From Tachypleus tridentatus (taxonomy: Eukaryota > Arthropoda > Merostomata > Xiphosura > Limulidae): DNA of 64,000 nt. Below, piece by piece: positions 46,930 through 58,077 of this stretch (positions are counted from its first letter, which is position 1; each line of letters opens with the position of its first letter). The notes beneath the pieces are model-generated. The model saw only the letters and a list, made by a program, of their open reading frames with translations. It did no database searches and was not told the DNA's origin. The stretch spans positions 161,675,310 to 161,739,309 of the forward strand of contig NC_134837.1 of assembly GCF_004210375.1 (NCBI RefSeq), given 5' to 3'. The translations under genes and the position numbers were made by a program.

Positions 46930-49678
46930 GTGACTTTATTCAAGAAATGGCTCCCAAAATGAAAAATCAGAAATCGTCAGTGTAGAAAAAGGGGTGAAAA
47001 TATCACAACAACTGATGACCAGTCGGTAAGAAAGTCAGATAAAAGAACGAACCAGAACGTGGGGAATGGGTAGGAAAACTGGGCTTTATTTTCAGCTGCA
47101 TAAGCTACGCTGTCAGTCTTGGCAACGTATGGCGATTTCCATACTTGTGTTATGAAAATGGTGGAGGTATGTGTCTTGTGGTTTAATCCAACATAATATA
47201 CATGAAACCTTTACCTTACTAAATGTTAAATCGATGGTTCTGATAGATTATATGTTGTTGTTTGTTATTTAGGGGCATTTTTGTTTCCCTACCTCATCTG
47301 TTTAGTCTTGTGTGCTGCTCCTCTATTCTTCCTGGAAGTGGCCATTGGTTAGTACCTCAGCATTGGTGGTATCGGGTTCTGGAATTTGATTTCTATCTGT
47401 AAAGGTAGCTATTGTTGTTTACTTCTAGTGCCTTAGTATTTTTCACCTTTTCCGGATATATATAACTCATACTTGTGTCTCAAATATGTCAACAGTTCTT
47501 ATATTATGTAATCTATACTTTCACTAGGAATTGGCTCTGCTACAATGACCATCGTTTGTCTCTATAATATCCACCACGTGGTGACAATAGCTTGGACTTT
47601 ATTCTACTTCGGGTTCTCAATGACGACACAACTGCCTTGGGAATCGTGCGGTAATTATGTTAAATGTATTTCTCTGATTCTGGTCAACTGTTTTAATTAT
47701 TCATTTGTTTAGGATTAACTGTTATAAGCATACAGACACTGGGGGACACTGAATTAAATTAAGAACAATTTAATTTGATAGTATTTTACATGTGGCCGAG
47801 AGTGGCCTTGTGGTTAATGTGCCCTTAGTACTTTACATATGGCCGAGAGTGGCCTTGTTGTTAATTTGCCTAACTGTTAAACCGGAGACTTTTGAGTCAC
47901 GCAAAGTTATCATAAATCGCATTATACGCTTTTGTACCGTGTGTGTGTTATAAGAGTGACAGTCAGATCCCACTTTTAGAACAAGAATGATGTGTCGAGA
48001 ATTGTCAGTAGATGATACTACTACTACTTCTCCTCGATTCTGTTATTTAAAAAAAGCCTTTTTATTACTTTGGGTGCAGTACTGAAGCAAAATACACAAC
48101 ATTTCGATTTAATAGCACAGTATACTATAATAATGAACATTTCAACTTGATAAAACCGGTTATTACATAATTACTAACTATGCATTACACTATACTACAG
48201 CAATGTTTTGATAACTTTGAACACAATAATTAGGTTTCTAAGCAAAGCCAATCCTGAATACTTTTCTCATATCTTCAGTTTTTCCTGACCTTTCTCCACG
48301 TGAGGTGAACAACTGCTTTTGTTTATATATATCAGGTAAGTGATTTTAATCTGTTGAAAAGACAGAAGGTAGTCGTTGTACAGAGCCCATCACATATTCT
48401 TTTACCAACGAATATATATAAATGTTATTGTTATTACATTCATATATACATGTTATTGTCATTATATTCAGATTTAAATGTTATTGTTATTATATCAATA
48501 TACTAGTGTTATTATTATTACATTCATATACGATATAAACACCAGTAAATATTAATGTTAGATGTTACAGGTTGTTGGACAGAACCAATGGCATATTCTT
48601 TTACCAACGAACAATGGGATTAACCGTACATTTTAATACCCCTGACGCTGAAGACAAACACTAACAACCAGGCTGGGCAACAAATAAAACTTCCCATCTA
48701 ATGTAACTGTAATTTACGTCTTTAGTGAAAACAGTGTCATTGTTAATCAGTAACTGTCAAGCGACTTTTTTTCGTTTATTTGCTATCAAGCTTTAATACT
48801 AGTTAATAATTCTTTAATCAAAACGTAACGAAACTAAATTAGTGTTAAATTTAAAGAAGTGAACTCTGTGAAATCAGTATTAATTTATTATATTAATGTT
48901 ATTAGGTCTGGGTGACAGCAGGAACACAAGTGTTTTTCACCTTTGGTATTGGTTTCGGTTCCGTCGTAACTCTTGGAAGCTACAACAAGTTTAGCCACAA
49001 CTTCTTCCGGTAACAAAAAAACAAAATTATTTTTTTATTTGATTATTTAACAATGATTCGCACAAAAATGTTCAATATAATAATTCTCTGTACTCTGTAT
49101 TCGTTATTCTTTCAATAGATATTATTGTACACTTTGAACACATTCATTATTGTTTCTACATCTTTATTTCTAGAGACGGAAATATTCTATGTATTGTTAA
49201 CCCTGCTGCTAGCATATTTGCTGGTACTGTGATATTTTCCGTCCTCGGTCACATGACCTACTTGAAAGGCGACGGGACTGAAGTTGCTGACGTTGTGAAG
49301 TCCGGTGAGATAATTCAGTCTTCTTGTGCTTCAGTTGTTTATATAAACAGTAAAGTTCTGTTTCTGTACCAAATCAACGTAAAATATTTCAGAACAAACT
49401 TTATTAATATTTTCTTGAATCTTGGTTCTAAAACATTTAAAATGAAACGTTTATTGGTAAGTTACAGTGTATCAACATCTTAATATAAATTAAGTATTAT
49501 CAGACAGTGACCTGCTGTGTTTTTTACAGAGTACAAACACGGTCTTTGTTCAAATATAATCTAACATAGTGTATTTTCTTCAGGTCCAGGGTTTGCTTTC
49601 CTTGTTTATCCAGAAGTTGTTCTACAGTTGCCACCTCCCCCTTTGTGGTCAATTGTGTTCTTCCTCATTCTGTTAATT
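46930..49678 (+). pseudogene. SLC6 neurotransmitter-transporter-like gene (plus copy), partial
   Basis: Inverted duplicate of the minus-strand SLC6 copy. Surviving exons: N-terminus and TM1 to 47,166 ([19 protein letters not shown] then [17 protein letters not shown]), 47,273-47,404 (TM2), the first half of exon 3 from 47,528 to about 47,657 (TM3, ending LPWESCGN), 48,906-49,009 (TM6, VTLGSYNKFSHN), 49,174-49,304 (TM7) and 49,584 to about 49,678 (TM8, broken off before LGIDSQ). The rest of exon 3 and the TM4 and TM5 exons are deleted. Glutamine is replaced by a TAG stop at 47,350-47,352, and the N-terminal tail has lost its frame. Flanking introns align closely to the minus copy. In exon 6 this copy keeps the family-typical Asn-Lys that the minus copy lacks by three bases, so neither copy is simply derived from the other. 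Confidence 0.88.
47788..48000 (+). mobile_element. tRNA-like SINE, family 4, with tandem head
   Basis: GTGGCCGAGAGTGGCCTTGT followed by GGTTAAT occurs twice about 40 bp apart. Next come CTGTTAAACCGGAGACTTTT and GTGTGTGTTATAAGAGTGAC. The double head looks like a local duplication. It fills the place of the deleted SLC6 exons. Confidence 0.55.
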
Positions 49679-50005
49679 CAGATAATATGTTGACGTATGT
49701 TATTTGATAGCCAGGTGAGCATATAATACGTTGATGTGTGTTATTTGATAGCCAGGTGAGCATATAATATATTGATGTGTGTTAATTGATAGCCAGGTGA
49801 ACATATAATATGTTGATGTGTGTTAATTGATAGCCAGGTGAGCATATAATATGTTGACGTGTGTTATTTGATAGCCAGGTGAGCATATAATACGTTGATG
49901 TGTGTTATTTGATAGCCAGGTGAGCATATAGTATGTTGATGTGTGTTATTTGACAGCCGGGTGAGCATATAATATGTTGATGTGTGTTATTTGACAGCCA
50001 GGTAC
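49679..50005 (+). repeat. 41-bp minisatellite carrying a splice-donor sequence, about eight units
   Basis: Each unit contains GTTATTTGATAGCCAG/GTGAGC and then ATATAATATGTTGATGTGT. It begins exactly where the last SLC6 exon breaks off, and its units match the exon-end/donor junction of the minus copy. So an exon-intron boundary has been amplified. One unit has GTGAAC and the final one GTACAA, so most but not all keep a consensus donor. Confidence 0.92.
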
Positions 50006-51191
50006 AAATTTTATATTCTCATTTTCATTTAATGACATAAATATTCTTTTAAAAATGGGAAAATTTTCAGAGCTCAAAATACTTTTGTAGACTATATTTT
50101 TTTTAATTTACGCGTTTGTGTTATTGTTTGTCTGGAGGGAGTTTTCACGTTTTAACTGTTTCAACAATTGAATATTTAATAAGTCTGTGACGTTTGTACT
50201 TAATTACTGAGTTAATGAGTTTATTAATTTGAGAAACACTATGAGAAAAAGATTAACAAGTAACTGACAGTTTAGTGTTATTATAAATTAGACCTGTCTT
50301 TGATATATATAAGGTTAGTACATGAAATCTGTGGAACTAGTAATGGGAGAAATTGTTATTAAATGTGTTGACCTTCATTGTTTTACCAAACGAAACCTGC
50401 GCAGTGGCAGAGGCTTATGAAACAATACTGTTAACAGTGTCAGAAGCTAAGGAAAATTCTGATCTAAGAATCGTATGTGCATGATCATGTGACGTGCAGT
50501 TAGTGGTTAATTTCTTGTTTAGTTAACCTCAAAATGTGTGGTGTTAACCATTCTCAACAAAATACAACCTTCTGATATGTCATTATTGTCAGAGATTCTA
50601 TTTCCACTTTCGCCTTATTATCTGTTAGGACACAAGCCACGTGTCGCATGGCAACATGATTGTTGACACGCGTGCATGTTTTTTCGCAGTAAAGACTATT
50701 CGGGACTCTTGCATGCTTTCTGCACGTCGTAGTAGTGCTATTCTTGCATGCTGCCTATCCTGGCAACCAGCTACTTTGTTGCTGTCTGCTCCTTTTCTCC
50801 GATACCTGTTACATACATCAGTAATAATCTTTTTATAATCTTTTACATTTGCGTAATCTGTTACTCATGGCAATAACCAACTAACTAGTTAACAGATGCT
50901 GTCGTATTTTGTAATGTACTACATTTGTTTGTCATAAATCACTAATGCATTATATGGTTGACACCTGCTACGTATGTTTGCCACATAAATGTAGTTCTAG
51001 CTTCAAATTGTTATATCCATCAACCGTTACTTGATACATGTGTTTATATGCTACAAGTGTTCCATGTGTCACCTGAGCTTACATTATTATGTTCTATTTT
51101 ATATATAACAAATCAAAGAATGGATGCATAACCACATATTGTTTAACTGTTTATCGCTGGTTAAGTATTTTAATATGTAAGAAATTTCAAC
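50006..51191. other. Right flank of the SLC6 duplication, otherwise gene-free
   Basis: Similarity to the minus copy continues to about 50,150 (GGAGGGAGTTTTCACGTTTT against GGTGGGAGTTTTAACGTCTT). Beyond that no exon was recognised. A 65-codon frame at 50,641-50,838 has no recognisable motif. Confidence 0.45.
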
Positions 51192-51345
51192 AGGGCCCGG
51201 CATGGCCAAGCGTCTTAAGGCGTTTGACTTGTAATACGAGGGTCGCGCCAAACATGCTCGCGCTATCAGTCGTGGGGGTGTTATAATATGACGGTCAATC
51301 CCAATTTTGTTGGTAAAAGAGTAGCCAAAGAGTTGGTGGTGGATA
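51192..51345 (+). mobile_element. tRNA-derived SINE, family 1, 3'-truncated
   Basis: The head AGGGCCCGGCATGGCCAAGC is intact. The B-box region has a deletion (GAGGGTCGCGCCAAACATGC). The copy stops at AAAGAGTTGGTGGTGGAT, where a LINE fragment begins. Confidence 0.8.
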
Positions 51346-51354
51346 CAGCACACA

Positions 51355-51790
51355 AACAATATCCTGATCAGAATCTGGAAAAGAGCAAATTATGAAAGTC
51401 TTTCAGGTAAAATCAAGGTACATTACCTGATAATATAATAAACATTTACAAAACATACATTAGACCTATAATAGAATACACATCTCCTGCCTGGATAATC
51501 ATAACAAAAACAATTACAGAAAGTACAAAAAATACAAAATTCAATCTCAAGTTCAGCCTATAAAGTACCATGCACAAGTATGCAAACGTTGAGCCAATAT
51601 GTGAAAGACTCTTGCATCATGCACTAAGCTATTTTAATAAAAATTGGCATAAAAATGTTTTAATGTGTGATCTCGACAGATACTACGTACATGATGAACA
51701 TAGTCCTAAGTACCTCTCTCCTATAAATATATATTTAAGAAATATAAATCAAGCTGGCTTCCATACACTAGACGCTTAAAACTAGTTTTA
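51355..51790 (+). mobile_element. LINE reverse-transcriptase C-terminal fragment (Jockey/CR1-like)
   Basis: Translated pieces include RIWKRANYESLSGK, TYIRPIIEYTSPAW (the conserved IRP-lEY-PaW segment after the reverse transcriptase) and, at 51,570-51,779, HDEHSPKYLSPINIYLRNIN at the C-terminus. At least one frame change occurs near 51,550. Low-complexity T-rich and A-rich sequence to about 52,100 may be the 3' noncoding part. The fragment at 58,078 is the same family. Confidence 0.7.
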
Positions 51791-52423
51791 TTTTTTATGC
51801 TTTTTATTTATTATTTTTTCTCTTCTTTCCTTTCTTCTTTTTCTTTATTATTTTAATTTTTCCTTTAAATATATATGAAAAAAGGGAAAATATATATATA
51901 TGTGTGAAAAAAACGAGTAGAAATATAAATAAAAATGGAATAGAAGTAAAAAAAGTGGATAAAGGATGAAAAAAAGGGCAACACAAGACATGGACATTGC
52001 CCTGAAAAAGGTTGGAGTATTGTGAAATACTCTGGCCCAAAATCTACAACAACAACAAATTCCTACAAGTATCCGACATGAAAACTAGGAATGGAGGAAG
52101 AGGTCCTGTGCACCTGACCATCCTGGGTATTTAAAAATTAAACATATCCAAATACCCACAAAGAAGAAGCCAAGCGAGTAAGTTCTGCGAGAAATTAAAT
52201 ATTTTGTTATTAATAAATATCTTGTTTCTTATTTCTCACTATTTATGAAATATTATTAATCTTTATATAATTTGATTTTGTTTGGCATAATTACAAATAA
52301 TTTGTGCAACATAAGGGTTGTTTTTTTAAAAGAATTCCTTATTATCAGATATGCTGAGTAAAATTGTCACAACATCTTTATAAGTTAACTTGGTGAAACG
52401 TAACGTGATATTATGTCAGTTTG

Positions 52424-52642
52424 TTTGTTTGTTTTTGGAATTTCGCACAAAGCTACTCGAGGGCTATCTGTGCTAGCCGTCTCTAATTTAGCAGTGTAAG
52501 ACTAGAGGGAAGGCAGCTTGTCATCACCACCCATCGCCAACTCTTGGGCTACTTTTTCACCAACGAAAAGTGGGATTGACCATAACATTATAACGCCCCC
52601 ACGGCTGGGAGAGCGAGCATGTTTGGCGCGACTCGGGCGCGA
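52424..52642 (-). mobile_element. tRNA-derived SINE, family 1, 5'-truncated, with 17-bp target duplication
   Basis: The tail and body are intact, but the tRNA head is missing: the copy stops at GCGCGACTCGGGCGCGA. Exact flanks GATATTATGTCAGTTTG occur at 52,407-52,423 and 52,643-52,659. This is textbook evidence of target-primed reverse transcription that stopped early. It is probably the youngest SINE insertion in the window. Confidence 0.95.
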
Positions 52643-52836
52643 GATATTATGTCAGTTTGATGTTTTGTATAACGGAGTGTTAAGATTTTGTATTACTTTT
52701 AAATCCGACTCTTATTTCAAATAATTTTAGTGAATAATTTCGATTTATTCACACGAGTGAAGAACACTGAGGAAACCGCTACACATTTTTTTAATCGCTG
52801 ACGAATGTTGAAAAATATCCTGAAACCCAGAGTTCT

Positions 52837-53094
52837 TCATACATTGAGAGGATCACGTCCGTGAAAGAAGTGTAATAATTTCAAGAATACCACGTAGAAA
52901 AATTCAACTTGTTCTGGATTCATGTTTACCACGTCCAGTACGTGTAAAACAGTGACAAAAAAAGTCATCAAACCACTTGAGAGACAGCTTTCACCTGCCC
53001 CACCGTTCACCAGGAGTTGCTCTTCTCCTTGATACCCTTTGAACGTCATCATATCGCGCTTTGTGTCACAAAAATCAGCACCAAGCTTCAGCAT
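52837..53094 (-). other. Unassigned 85-codon open frame
   Basis: Begins MLKLGADFCDTKRDMMTFKG and has a hydrophobic middle (LMTFFVTVLHVLDVV). Codon composition is more gene-like than in most short frames here. No acceptor-donor pair, neighbouring exon or known domain could be attached to it. It could be an exon remnant or chance. Confidence 0.2.
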
Positions 53095-53276
53095 AGTATA
53101 TTTTCTTTAGATTCTATTGTCATATACTGGACATTAGGTGTCTTTTTAGTTATTTTTGAACAGACAGTTTGGTACATCTTGAATTTGACAATATTCTAGA
53201 ACACTCAAGGTTTTCTATCGCTCGAAGAGCATCTACCACTTTCCTCAATATCAGTCGCATTTAAAAGATTTTGTTT

Positions 53277-53397
53277 TGTAATAAGCACAAAGCTACACAA
53301 TAGGAAATCTGTGCTCTGCCCACCACGGGTATCGAAACTCGTGTTTTAGCGTTGTAAGTCTGCAGTCATGCCGCTGACCCACCGGAGGCGCATTTAA
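53277..53397 (-). mobile_element. tRNA-like SINE, family 3
   Basis: The reverse complement begins GCGCCTCCGGTGGGTCAGCG, has GAGTTTCGATACCCGTGGTG as B-box region and ends ATTGTGTAGCTTTGTGCTTA. Head and tail are both present. Confidence 0.75.
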
Positions 53398-54073
53398 AAG
53401 AAGTGTTTTATTTCTTCTCGTCGAACCGCCTCCAGCGATGTACAGAACACCGTTTTACATTGCAAAATCGGTATCCAAGAGAGTTCATTACCGTTAGTTC
53501 AATATTCCCTTTCATGAGTGAGATTTCTTTTACCATCTTTGAGAACAAACAATTTTTGATGATTCTGCTATACTGTGATGATGTCTAACCTCCCAGTTGT
53601 CAAATTGTCAGCAGCTTTGTTATTTTTTTGTTTATTAAAACAAATAACAGTTACCTTACCAAAATGCCATAGATAGAAAGTAGTCCAGTTAACTAATGTA
53701 GTGACACTCCAGTTAATCATGAAAAAAACTTGCACATTCTGAAATTGAGCAAAATTCCGTAGCAACTGTGAATACATTAAATTACAGAAAACTGCGTGCG
53801 AAGAATAAAATATGTGAAAACTAAATCGTGAACTAGAAGTTACACAATAAAACCTAAAAACGTCTCAGAAATATATTATTTCGTCATTCAAGAAAAGAAG
53901 AGCTAATATTAATGCTCCAACAATCGCCATGTTTCAACATTAGGAAATAACCAGTGATTTTTTTTTCTAAATTTCAAATTAGAAAATTCGCCCCCAGACC
54001 ATTTCTGTTTAGCAATTAACCTTTCAAATTAATGTAATTATGTATTACCAACAGACTGAAACAATAATATTTG
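53398..54073. other. Gene-free stretch
   Basis: No exon recognised on either strand. A minus-strand peptide NGVLYIAGGGSTRRN appears near 53,400-53,465 but lies in a frame with several stops. Confidence 0.3.
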
Positions 54074-54330
54074 GATGTTTGTTTTGAATTTCGCGTAAAG
54101 CTTTTCGAGGGATATCTGCGCTAGCCGTCCCTAATTTAGCAGTGTAAGACCAGAGGGAAGACAGCTAGTTAGCATCACTCATCGCCAACTCTTGGGCTAC
54201 TCTTTTATCAATGAATAGTGGGATTGACCGTCACATTATAACGCCCCCACGGCTAAAAGGGGCGAGCATGTTTGGCGCGACGGGGATACCAGCCCGCGTC
54301 CCTCAGATTACGAATCGCACGCCTTAATCC
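54074..54330 (-). mobile_element. tRNA-derived SINE, family 1
   Basis: Minus-strand copy from the tail TTTCGCGTAAAGCTTTTCGA to CTCAGATTACGAATCGCACG. The outermost head (the GGCATGGCC block) is lost. No target duplication found. Confidence 0.85.
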
Positions 54331-54872
54331 ACCTATTCGGATCATAAATTGTCAGTCTACAATTTTATATGTGACGAAACGACCAACGACGCTCTCTCCC
54401 ATCCCGAAAGATAACTACAGCCCACTTTACAGCGATTAATCGTATAATTCCATAAAATCCACTTCAATTAGACGAAAATTATAAATTAGAATTTCTATAT
54501 TTATATTATGTACTCACTAGCCGTAGAGCCCTAAAGGAGAACTCACATCAAGTGAATAAGTGTTTGTAAAATAGCAATACTTTTCAGTGGAGCTAACAAC
54601 TGCAAGATACAGTAAGAAAGAGGTTTAAGAGGGAAAGTTAATTTTAGATCCAGCGAATTTATATAGATTCTTATACAGCTGAAGAGATTTGTTATTTATT
54701 CTTAACATTAATAAGATAGAATACATAATTTACTATTTTTTATTTACTTACTTTCATTAACATTGTTCACCCATTTCAGAATTTTCGCGTAACAATGCAT
54801 TAGGGTATATATTTTTAACAAAGGTACAAATGCTTTCTGCCATCATCCCCAATTTAGAACTATTGGTTTGGT
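54331..54872. other. Gene-free stretch
   Basis: AT-rich, nothing recognised. Confidence 0.3.
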
Positions 54873-55143
54873 TTGTCTTGAATTTCGAGATAAACTGTAC
54901 GAGGACTATCTGTGCTAGCCGTCCCTAATTTAGCAGTGTAAGACTAGAGGGAAGGCAGCTAGTCATCACCACCCACCGCCAACTCTTGGGCTACTCTTTT
55001 ACCAACGAATAGTGGGATTGACCGTCACATTATAACGCCCCACGGCTGGGAGGGCGAGCGTGTTTTGGCGCGACTCGGGCGCAAACCCGCGACCCTCAGA
55101 TTACGAATCGCACGTGTTAACGCGCTAGGCCATGCCAGGTCCC
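54873..55143 (-). mobile_element. tRNA-derived SINE, family 1, close to consensus
   Basis: Full-length minus-strand copy whose body (GCAGTGTAAGACTAGAGGGA, CACCCACCGCCAACTCTTGG) is the best consensus match in the window. The head at the right is GGACCTGGCATGGCCTAGCG in reverse complement. Confidence 0.9.
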
Positions 55144-55369
55144 GGAGGGATAGGAAATGTACATTATCTAATATACATCACTACTACAAACTGCACACTT
55201 CTAATTAATTTATATGACGAAATCCGTGTAATAATTTCCTAATCTTTGTTCTTGCGGGTCCACCTGACCTGCTTTCATTGATGTTTGTGAAACATCGAAC
55301 TGATTACACAAACCACATTCTTTTATGTTAGCTCTCATTTATTACAAAACGTGTCCTGTATGCGTTATA

Positions 55370-55655
55370 AAAGTTACCAAATATTTCTATTCGATTAGAG
55401 TAGCTAAAGAGTTGGCGATGAGTACTGTTAAATAGCTGCCTTTCCTGTAGTTACAGATCAAAGATGGTTAATACTTTACGGGAGGAAACAAATTATATAA
55501 AAGTATCACAATTCTTATAATTACGCTCTCCAGTGGCTCAGCGGTATGTCTGCGGAATTACAACGCTAAAAACCGGGTTTTGATACCTCTAGTTAGCAGA
55601 GCACAGATAGTTCATTGTGTAGCTTTGGGCTTAATTCAAAACAAATAAACAAACA
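55370..55655 (+). mobile_element. SINE fragments: family 1 body and family 3 copy
   Basis: At 55,385-55,445 a short family 1 body piece (AGAGTTGGCGATGAGTACTG). At 55,527-55,655 a family 3 copy with CTCCAGTGGCTCAGCGGTAT head, CCGGGTTTTGATACCTCTAG B-box region and TTGTGTAGCTTTGGGCTTAA tail. Confidence 0.75.
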
Positions 55656-55948
55656 AAATATATTGGTGTTGGGACAGAAAAATGTTTTTATCAATCTTGT
55701 TAGCAAATATCATAAATTTGATACATATCAATATTTAATTAGCTACTTATTTTCAAGAGAATTTCCGAATATTTAATATATTTATATATAAATATGTATA
55801 TTTTAACAAAACCATGTTGTAGAGTTCGCAGTTGAAATCTTAATTTCAATGAAAGTTTCTCACTAATTTCTCAAGTATCATTTAATGGTCTATAACAGAT
55901 TCTCGCTAAGTTTTTTTTCGCTTTATAATGATTTATAAAAATCCTGAT

Positions 55949-56390
55949 TTATTCAATCTCCTTGGTATTGTCTTTGATATCCTCAATCTCTACAGGATCT
56001 AAATCAGATATTACATATAATGCCACCCCTCCCCCTCTTTTGTACTCTGTTCCGATTAAATAGCCTGTAACCCTATATTTCAAAGATTTTGTGTCATGAA
56101 AACCATTTTTCAGTTGTCTCGTATCAAATTTCTCTATTCCAACCATGCACTTTCCTGAAGTCATCAATTTTATTTGTTATACATCTACCATTGTAACTGC
56201 TTCTACACTCATTTCCTATGCTAAGCTTTTCTCTGCCTCTATTTTTACACCTAGTATATATGCAAGGCAAAAACGTTATAACTGCTGACCCCTTTATATC
56301 GCCTGTTCTGCCAGTTGTGTCCCTCATCTGTTCTCTCGGGTAGCATAAGCTGATTCTTTTCTCCCTATTTGTGTTTGTCAATGAATCACG
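55949..56390 (-). mobile_element. LINE endonuclease-domain fragment
   Basis: The minus-strand frame contains GYLIGTEYKRGGGVALYVIS then DLDPVEIEDIKDNTKE. This matches the RGGGVALYV segment of APE-type endonucleases in Jockey/CR1-like LINEs. The adjacent frame (IDDFRKVHGWNRE) lies upstream of it with a frame change near 56,150. It may belong to the same family as the fragments at 51,355 and 58,078. Confidence 0.7.
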
Positions 56391-56450
56391 ATAACCTTTT
56401 TATCATCCACACACTTCTCTGAATTTTTTTGTTTTCCTTCCCTCCAAATG

Positions 56451-56605
56451 ACAGCCAGGTAGTTAAGGCACTCGACTCGTCAGCTGAGGGTCGCGGGTTC
56501 GAATCTCAGTCACATCTAACAACTCGCTCTTTCAGCCGTGGGGGTGTTATAATATGATGGTCAATACCACTATTCGTCTTAACACACTTGGCCATGCCGG
56601 GCCTG
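56451..56605 (+). mobile_element. Rearranged family 1 SINE
   Basis: The head and B box (GGGTCGCGGGTTCGAATCTC) are on the plus strand and run into the body to CCACTATTCGTC. The sequence then switches to an opposite-strand head end (AACACACTTGGCCATGCCGG). This is a chimera of two heads, consistent with recombination between inverted copies. Confidence 0.75.
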
Positions 56606-57829
56606 AAAGTTGAATGAATAAATCAATACATATCAAGATGGAATTAAATACTGGAACCATTTCTGAACGCGTCTTTTAAAGTATTCATCTTATTTTACAA
56701 CTAGATATATGCGTTCCTCAGATTTTTATTGCTAGAATTAATGTTTTAAAGTTCTGTTGTTATAGCACTACTGTGGCTTTGTAACTGTAAGATATGGTTT
56801 CAGTATAACTGTTCTAGCTGAATCAAACCCCAAAATATGTCCATACATACCGACATATTTTATGTCGTGTTCGACTTTCAAAAGCTGTCAAAAATGATTA
56901 CAATTACACTTGTAACACAATATTAGTATTAAACCTGTTAATTTTGAAACACTTTTCCCGATATTTGACTTTTCTTGCTCATTAATATAATTTACTATTT
57001 CTATTTTACTTTTTTCTATAATATTTTAATTTTCTGCCTCGTTCTACTATTTTTATTTTATTTCTTCTTGATTTCCTTTCACTGTTTCTTCAATTTGCCA
57101 CCTAGTAACTCAGCAGCATGTTTTCGGACACTTAATATAAAATTGATGGACACAGCGTGTATGTCCCACTTTGTAGCTTTGTGTTTAACTACAAATCAAC
57201 AAACAACTCCAGTAACACTCATGAGGTCATCTCAAAGGTTAAAGTTTAATTAATATTATATTCTAATTTCATCAAAATAATCCCAGTTCTGAACTTCATT
57301 TACATATTATATCTTTAGTTGCTTTTTGCATTACCTGTTAAAATTATGTCACGTTCGGTTTAATTATGTATTAAAAATCAATTTATTTCTGCCTTTGTCT
57401 GCTACAGATTTGTTAATCTTGAAATTTAGTTTTACATTTACTGTCTATAATTTTGAAAGTTGAAAAGTAGATATAAACTTCCTGTGTCAAACTTCAGAAA
57501 ATGTTCAAATATATGTATTTGTAAACATTGATATGAAATTCTGTGTAATAGGGTTTTGCGCTTATAAAGTATCTTTTCTTTTTATCCTTAATACCAATCT
57601 GCCTGACGTTCATATCAAGTCAAACATATCCTTGTTTATTACGTAATGAAGTAAAAAAAACTTTTCTCTAACCACTTAAGTCATTAACTTGTCGAAACTT
57701 ATACATCAGGGAGTCTAGCAGGTCATGTGAGTCATTGTTTCATAAACTGTTACCAGAAGGCAGTATCAGAAGGTTTAATTCGTGATGACGAGAAACCTAC
57801 TTGAAGTAAAAAACGTGTTTCAGGACAGC
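56606..57829. other. Gene-free stretch with a SINE relic
   Basis: A diverged family 3 SINE lies near 57,098-57,200 (TTGTAGCTTTGTGTTTAACT tail). A T-rich low-complexity tract covers 56,980-57,080. No exon recognised. Confidence 0.4.
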
Positions 57830-57910
57830 TGGTGTGGGTATTAACACTTTACTAATAAAGCAAAAAACAACATTTCGACATTCTTTGGTTATCTTCATGT
57901 TAACAAAGAT
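57830..57910 (-). mobile_element. Penelope-like element terminal fragment
   Basis: The reverse complement contains ATGAAGATAACCAAAGAATG then TCGAAATGTTG, a decayed relative of the hammerhead-like motifs at 15,389 and 27,133. GTGGGTATTAACACTTTACT lies beside it, as at 15,340. Confidence 0.5.
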
Positions 57911-58077
57911 ATAATATTAGTAGGAGTTGTATTACTAGGAGCGTTTTGATAGGGGGCGTGTCAGCAAAAAGCCTCTCAAAGACCCAAACTACACTTTTCT
58001 CTCACAGTTGACAGGTGATTTTGAAAGCTGGAAGAGTGCCGACAAACCAATAACAACAACAAACCACCATTACTAAA

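Noticed and set aside
51804-52040. Minus-strand 78-codon Phe-rich protein
   Set aside because: It is translated from low-complexity A/T tracts in the probable LINE 3' noncoding region.
3021-56605. tRNA genes suggested by A- and B-box pairs
   Set aside because: All occur as heads of SINE copies with a shared non-tRNA body and lack a foldable cloverleaf with proper arms.
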